25,733 bases of DNA. Source: JANWYT01 sp046719465 (GTDB lineage: Bacteria; Chloroflexota; Anaerolineae; Aggregatilineales; Phototrophicaceae). Where the stretch lies: NCBI GenBank assembly GCA_046719465.1, contig JBDNCV010000046.1:1-25733 (forward strand), given 5' to 3'. Of the stretch, positions 21,507 to 25,733 are shown piece after piece (within the stretch, counting starts at the first letter, position 1; the number at the start of each line of letters is the position of its first letter). The position numbers were made by a program, and so were the translations under genes. The notes under the pieces are model-generated. The model did not search any database and had not been told where the DNA came from. It saw only the letters and a list, made by a program, of their open reading frames with translations.

Positions 21507-22859
21507 ATGTTGAGCGATGCCATCCGCTACTATCACGATATTCTGCTTGAGGACGGGATCGCCGAGGAAGCCGACGCCACCCTGCGCCAGCGCCTGCGCG
21601 AGCGCGGCCTCTACTTTGGAGATCGCCCCCTGTGTGTGGTGCTGCGTCCTTACTTTTATGGCGAGAGCCACTGGCGCTTCATGAAGTCGGCGCTGGATGT
21701 GCTGCTGACGGCCTTCCACAAGGCGCATGAGGTCTGCTTGGTGGATGCGGAGGCGCGCGCGCAGCTGCGCCTCGACGACTACGAAGAACAGCTGATAGGC
21801 GTTGACCGGATCGACATCCCGCCGTGGACAAGCTCGCGTTTGGATACCTTCTACGTGGTCGAGGAAAACGTCCTCAAATGCGTGGAATACAACGCCGAGA
21901 CGCCCGCGGGCATGGGCTATGCGGACGTGCTGACGGAGGTTTTTGCTGGCTTGGAGCCGATGAAGCGCTTCATGGAGCGCTACCCGCTGCGAACGCTGCC
22001 CTCGCTGCAAAAGCTGAGCGATGCGCTGGTCGGGGCGTATCACAAGGCAGGCGGGCAAGGGCTGCCCAACGTGGGCATCTTGGACTGGCGCGAAGTGCCG
22101 ACGATCAGCGAACATGAAATCTCGCGCGAGTACTTCGAACGGCAGGGGATGCAGGCGCGCCTCGCTGATCCGCGTTCGTTGGAGTATGTGAACGGGCGAC
22201 TGCTGACCGAGGACGGCTTCCACATTCAGCTGATCTACAAGCGCGTGCTGTTCAGCGAGCTTTACGGACGGATGGGGATCGATAACCCCGTGTTCCGCGC
22301 GTATCGGGATGGCAACGTCTTCATCACCAACAGCATCAGCGCCAAGATGCTGGCGAAGAAGGCCAGCCTCGCCTTTTTGAGCGATGAGCGCAACGCCCAC
22401 CTGTTCAGCGCAGAGCAGCGCCGCGCAATCGCCGCCCATATCCCGTGGACGCGCGTCGTCGAGGAGCGCACGACCGAATACAACGGCCAAACCGTTGACC
22501 TGCTCCCATTCTTATCTCAGCATAAGGATCGCTTTGTGGTGAAGCCTAACGACGAATACGGCGGCAGCGGCGTCATGCTGGGGTGGGAGTGCACGCAGGA
22601 GGCGTGGGACGCGGCGCTCAAGGTCGCGCTGGAGCGGCCTTACGTGGCACAGGAGCGCGTGACGGTCGTTCAGCGCAACTTCCCCGCGTGGATCAATGGG
22701 CATTTAGAAATTGCCCCGCGCTATGTGGACGCGGATCCGTATGTCTTCAATGGGGCGGCGGTGGAGGGCTGCATGACGCGGCTGTCGTCCCTCTCGCTGC
22801 TGAACGTGACCGCGGGCGGTGGCTCCATTGTGCCGACGCTGCTCGTGCAGGGCATGTAG
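21507..22859 (+). CDS. Circularly permuted ATP-grasp ligase 3
   Basis: 450-residue protein of the circularly permuted ATP-grasp class (the fold shared with glutathionylspermidine synthetase-like ligases). N-terminal metal/substrate motif VEYNAETPAGMGYADVL; later the ATP-binding core DRFVVKPNDEYGGSGVMLGW and YVAQERVTVVQ, ending in an NVTAGGGSIVPTLLVQ tail. Such enzymes commonly modify glutamate-containing peptides or build short amide-linked metabolites. It lies 3 bases after the RimK-like gene and 8 bases before the GT4 gene, so it is in the middle of a tight operon. Confidence 0.83.
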   Translation: MLSDAIRYYHDILLEDGIAEEADATLRQRLRERGLYFGDRPLCVVLRPYFYGESHWRFMKSALDVLLTAFHKAHEVCLVDAEARAQLRLDDYEEQLIGVDRIDIPPWTSSRLDTFYVVEENVLKCVEYNAETPAGMGYADVLTEVFAGLEPMKRFMERYPLRTLPSLQKLSDALVGAYHKAGGQGLPNVGILDWREVPTISEHEISREYFERQGMQARLADPRSLEYVNGRLLTEDGFHIQLIYKRVLFSELYGRMGIDNPVFRAYRDGNVFITNSISAKMLAKKASLAFLSDERNAHLFSAEQRRAIAAHIPWTRVVEERTTEYNGQTVDLLPFLSQHKDRFVVKPNDEYGGSGVMLGWECTQEAWDAALKVALERPYVAQERVTVVQRNFPAWINGHLEIAPRYVDADPYVFNGAAVEGCMTRLSSLSLLNVTAGGGSIVPTLLVQGM

Positions 22860-22867
22860 CGCCGCGC

Positions 22868-23995
22868 ATGCATATCGGGGTTATCACAGGCGAATATCCG
22901 CCAATGCCCGGCGGGGTGGGAGCTTACACCGCCTGTTTGGTGGGAGAGTGGGCGGCTGCGGGGCATCGCGTGTCGATCTTGGCGCGGCCTGCGGCGCAGG
23001 AGGTGCGCGCAGGGATCACCCTCCACAATGTCGCCCCCGGGTGGGGGCTGCCCGCGCTGGCGCTCATCCGCCATTGGGCGCAGCAGCAGCGCCTCGACGT
23101 GATCAACTTGCAGTATCAGACGGCGATCTATGACATGAGCGGTTGGATGCACTTCCTGCCGCGCACGTCGCCCGTCCCCGTTGTGACGACCTTTCATGAT
23201 CTGCTGGTGCCATATCTGTTCCCGAAGGCAGGCCGCCTGCGCGAGTGGATCGTCCACACGCTGGCCAAGACGTCTGCGGCGGCCGTCACGACCAACGAGG
23301 GCGACTATGCGCGGCTGGCGGGCCTGCCGCAGCGCCACCTCATCCCCATCGGGAGCAACATCGCCGTGATGCCTATCAGCGCTGAGGAACGCGCGGCGCT
23401 GCGCGCGTCGGCAGCGGCGGCGGATGAGCTGCTGCTGCTGCACTTTGGGTTCTTGTATCCGAATCGCGGCGTAGAGGATTTGTTCCACGCGCTGCACGCG
23501 CTGCTGCAAGCGGGCGAGCGGGTGCGGCTCGTGATGGTGGGCGGGCGCGAAGGCGGCCCAACCGACGCGGCGTATGTCGCGCATGTAGACAAGCTGAGCG
23601 CCGAGTTAGGCCTGAACGACTACATCACGTGGACGGGCTATGCCGACGACGCGCAGGTGAGCGCGTGGCTGCAAACAGCGGATTGGGTGGTGCTGCCGTT
23701 TCGTGATGGCGCGTCCCACCGGCGTGGCAGCTTGATCGCTGCGATCATGCACGGCTGCGCCATCCTCACCACGCAGCCTGCCGCGCCTATGCCCGGGCTG
23801 GCTGATGGCGAGCAGATGGTGTGTGTGCCGCCTGCGGATGCGGCCGCGCTGGCAGCGACCCTTCAGCAGGTGGGGCGGGATGCGGCGCTGCGGGCGCGCC
23901 TGCGGCAGGGCGTGGGCGCGGCGCGGGACATGTTCGCGTGGCCGCGCATCGCCCAGCAGTTCATCGACGTGTTCGCGGGGGTGATCCGTGCTTAG
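22868..23995 (+). CDS. GT4-family glycosyltransferase
   Basis: 375-residue GT-B glycosyltransferase. The N-terminal MHIGVITGEYPPMPGGVGAY is the typical acceptor-domain start. The C-terminal donor domain has LLHFGFLYPNRGVEDLFHAL, YITWTGYADDAQVSAWLQTA and WVVLPFRDGASHRRGSLIAA before IMHGCAILTT. Acceptor unknown; retaining transfer is expected from the family. ATG 22868 was chosen because it matches the family N-terminus; the frame is open further upstream. It ends 8 bases into the GT2 gene. Confidence 0.85.
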   Translation: MHIGVITGEYPPMPGGVGAYTACLVGEWAAAGHRVSILARPAAQEVRAGITLHNVAPGWGLPALALIRHWAQQQRLDVINLQYQTAIYDMSGWMHFLPRTSPVPVVTTFHDLLVPYLFPKAGRLREWIVHTLAKTSAAAVTTNEGDYARLAGLPQRHLIPIGSNIAVMPISAEERAALRASAAAADELLLLHFGFLYPNRGVEDLFHALHALLQAGERVRLVMVGGREGGPTDAAYVAHVDKLSAELGLNDYITWTGYADDAQVSAWLQTADWVVLPFRDGASHRRGSLIAAIMHGCAILTTQPAAPMPGLADGEQMVCVPPADAAALAATLQQVGRDAALRARLRQGVGAARDMFAWPRIAQQFIDVFAGVIRA

Positions 23996-24869
23996 CGTGC
24001 TGCTCACGTCCTACCGCGAGCCGCGCACGGTGGGGCGGGCGATTGCCGCTCTGCTGCCGCAGCTTCCCGCCGATGGGGAACTGCTGGCGATTGCACCCGA
24101 TGAGCCGACGATTGCCGTCATCCGCGAGTGGATGACGCGCGACCCGCGGGTGCGCCACCTGCAAGACACACAGCAGGGCAAGCCCGCGGCGCTCAACATA
24201 GGGCTGGCAGCCGCCCAGCATGCGATTGTTGTGCTGACCGATGGCGATGTCGAAGCACAGCCCGACGCGCTCGCGGCGCTGCTGGCCCCGTTCAACGATC
24301 CGCAGGTGGGGGCGGTCAGCGGGCGGGTGGTGAGCGTCAGCCCGCGCGATACGCTGTTGGGCTACTGGTCGCACCTGCTGGTGGATGCGGCGCATGAGAC
24401 GCGCCAACGCCGCGCTGCGCGCGGAGCCTTCCTGCTCTGCACGGGCTATCTGTTCGCCTATCGCCGCGCGCTCATGCCGCACATCCCGCCGGATGCGCTG
24501 GCCGAGGACGCGGTGATCTCGCACCGCATCGCGGAGCAGGGCTACCGCATCGCCTATGCGCCGGAGGCTGTCGTCCACGTCAAATATCCCAGCACCTACC
24601 GCGATTGGCTGCTGCAAAAGGTGCGTTCCGCGGGCGGGTATGCGCAGCCTTACATCACGCAGTCGCCGGTCAAGATGCGCTCGGCGTGGTTAGAAATCCG
24701 CGATGGCACGTGGTTCGCGCTGACGTATGGCCGCAGCCTGCGCGAACAGCTCTGGACGCTGCTGCTGTTCGCAGCGCGGCTTCACCTGTGGCTTCTGGTT
24801 TACTGGCGGGTGCGGGTGCGCCGCCTGCCGCTGACGACGCTCTGGCAGCGTGTCAGTAGTACTAAATAA
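23988..24869 (+). CDS. GT2-family glycosyltransferase
   Basis: 293-residue inverting GT-A glycosyltransferase. N-terminal SVLLTSYREPRTVGRAI, then KPAALNIGLAAA, the metal site VLTDGDVEAQ (DxD), TGYLFAYRRAL, and the acid base region LAEDAVISHRIAEQGYRIAY. The C-terminal LWTLLLFAARLHLWLLVYWR is one likely membrane helix. Starts at GTG 23988 inside the end of the GT4 gene. The two transferases probably act in series on a product or lipid carrier. Confidence 0.85.
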   Translation: MLSVLLTSYREPRTVGRAIAALLPQLPADGELLAIAPDEPTIAVIREWMTRDPRVRHLQDTQQGKPAALNIGLAAAQHAIVVLTDGDVEAQPDALAALLAPFNDPQVGAVSGRVVSVSPRDTLLGYWSHLLVDAAHETRQRRAARGAFLLCTGYLFAYRRALMPHIPPDALAEDAVISHRIAEQGYRIAYAPEAVVHVKYPSTYRDWLLQKVRSAGGYAQPYITQSPVKMRSAWLEIRDGTWFALTYGRSLREQLWTLLLFAARLHLWLLVYWRVRVRRLPLTTLWQRVSSTK

Positions 24870-24989
24870 CTAGTTATCTGTTAGATATTAGTATTTGGCC
24901 TATAAGTTAAAGCAAAACATTGATAAAGTTAAAAGAGCGCTTCGTTAGAGCTTGAACGCATGGACAGGCGAGAACCAAAGGCAATCAAC

Positions 24990-25733
24990 GTGAGCTTTTT
25001 TGAACGCCTGCTGAGCATCAGCCAGCAAATGGCGCGCACGCGCGACCTCGCCCCCCTGCTAGAGTATGCAATTCGCTCGGCGTTGGAGCTGCTGAACGCC
25101 GAACGCGGCTATTTGATGCTGCTGGATGCCGAAGGCAACCGCGAGTTCCGGGTGAAGCTCAACGCGGATGGCAGCATCCCGCAGGAAGAAATCAGCACGA
25201 CCATCCTCAACCATGTGTGGCAAACCACCGAACCCATGATCATCTATGACGCAGTGAACGACCCGCGTCTGGCGGCTTCGGCCAGCGTCCACGCGCTGGG
25301 GCTGCGCTCGGTGATGTGCGCGCCGCTGCTGTCACAAGGGCGGCTGCTGGGGGCGATCTACTTGGAAAACCGCAGCACGAGCAGCGTCTTTCAGCAGCAA
25401 GAGTTGGAGCCGCTGATGATGTTCGCCAATCAGGTGGCCGTCTCGCTTGAGCATGTGCTGATTGCTAACTCGCTTGAGGAGCGCGTGCAGCAGCGGACGG
25501 AGGAGCTGGAGCAGGCCGTCCAGCAGCTCGAGCGGGCATGGCTCGACGCGGTGGAGGCCAACCGCATCCGCACGATGATCCTTGCCAACATCGCCCACGA
25601 CATTCGCTCGCCGATTGGTTTGTCGATCAGCGCCTTGCAGACAATCCGCGAGGGGTCGTTCGGCGCGCTGACAGATCGTCAAATCACATGGCTTGACCGT
25701 GTCTTGGAATCGCTCGACCACGCCATCAGCTTA
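24990..25733 (+). CDS. GAF-domain sensor histidine kinase (partial)
   Basis: N-terminal 248 residues of a sensor kinase, cut by the right edge. GAF domain: LLSISQQMARTRDLAPLLEY, ELLNAERGYLMLLD, TTEPMIIYDAVNDPR, VMCAPLLSQGRLLGAIYLEN. Then a coiled coil rich in Glu/Gln (EERVQQRTEELEQAVQQLER), and the HisKA H-box ILANIAHDIRSPIG with the phospho-acceptor His203. The ATPase domain lies beyond the window. Start: GTG 24990 has AAAGG at 8 bases; an ATG at 24960 would add 10 residues. An AT-rich stretch (24866-24950) separates it from the glycosyltransferases, so it probably has its own promoter. Confidence 0.88.
   Translation, partial: MSFFERLLSISQQMARTRDLAPLLEYAIRSALELLNAERGYLMLLDAEGNREFRVKLNADGSIPQEEISTTILNHVWQTTEPMIIYDAVNDPRLAASASVHALGLRSVMCAPLLSQGRLLGAIYLENRSTSSVFQQQELEPLMMFANQVAVSLEHVLIANSLEERVQQRTEELEQAVQQLERAWLDAVEANRIRTMILANIAHDIRSPIGLSISALQTIREGSFGALTDRQITWLDRVLESLDHAISL

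Noticed and set aside
20544..22490. A 648-codon minus-strand open frame
   Set aside because: It lies opposite the RimK-like and circularly permuted ATP-grasp genes, which have intact motifs, ribosome sites and operon spacing.

Overview
The window is GC-rich bacterial DNA, densely packed with genes. It carries an α-aminoadipate/LysW lysine pathway, a 2-oxoglutarate dehydrogenase operon and polypyrimidine 'CCCCCAACCCCCTTCTCCC'-type dispersed repeats. Together these suggest a Chloroflexota genome, probably Anaerolineae-like. That placement is inferred from gene content and repeat style, not from a marker gene.

Minus strand, read from 8177 down to 1: sucA and sucB (E1 and E2 of 2-oxoglutarate dehydrogenase), a DnaJ-domain protein with an unrecognised N-terminal domain, a polytopic membrane protein of GT-C type, an IolB-fold protein that has lost its expected metal-binding histidines, and an almost complete LeuC/homoaconitase-type hydro-lyase large subunit that runs off the left edge. 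Spacings are short (1-105 bases), so this may be one transcription unit.

Plus strand, 8324-16638: a hypothetical gene, then the lysine genes lysW-lysX-lysY-lysZ (5-base gap, then two ATGA overlaps), lysJ, lysK and homocitrate synthase. Homocitrate synthase condenses 2-oxoglutarate with acetyl-CoA. LysX attaches aminoadipate to the C-terminal Glu of the carrier LysW, LysZ, LysY and LysJ phosphorylate, reduce and aminate it, and LysK releases lysine. The most notable object lies in front of lysW. A σ70-like promoter (9297-9325) is followed by two consecutive attenuator modules. Each has a tiny lysine-rich leader peptide (17 and 24 aa, four AAG codons each), an intrinsic terminator ending in GGCGGTTTTTTGTT, and a 13-position antiterminator helix that competes with it. 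In both modules the 5' antiterminator arm lies where a ribosome at the leader stop codon would hide it, while a ribosome stalled on the Lys codons would leave it free. This is the classical amino-acid attenuation design, here in tandem.

Plus strand, 17047-24869: three different ATP-grasp ligases (one circularly permuted), an intracellular-type subtilase, a Ser esterase-like α/β-hydrolase, and GT4 and GT2 glycosyltransferases. The set looks like a peptide/amide-bond forming pathway of unknown product. A GAF-HisKA sensor kinase begins at the right end and is cut by the window edge.

Gaps within and after the lysine genes hold dispersed repeats: MITE-like elements ending in GAGTGTCTAA/TTAGACACTC, long polypyrimidine hairpins, and small palindromes whose arms differ in sequence but keep their pairing.
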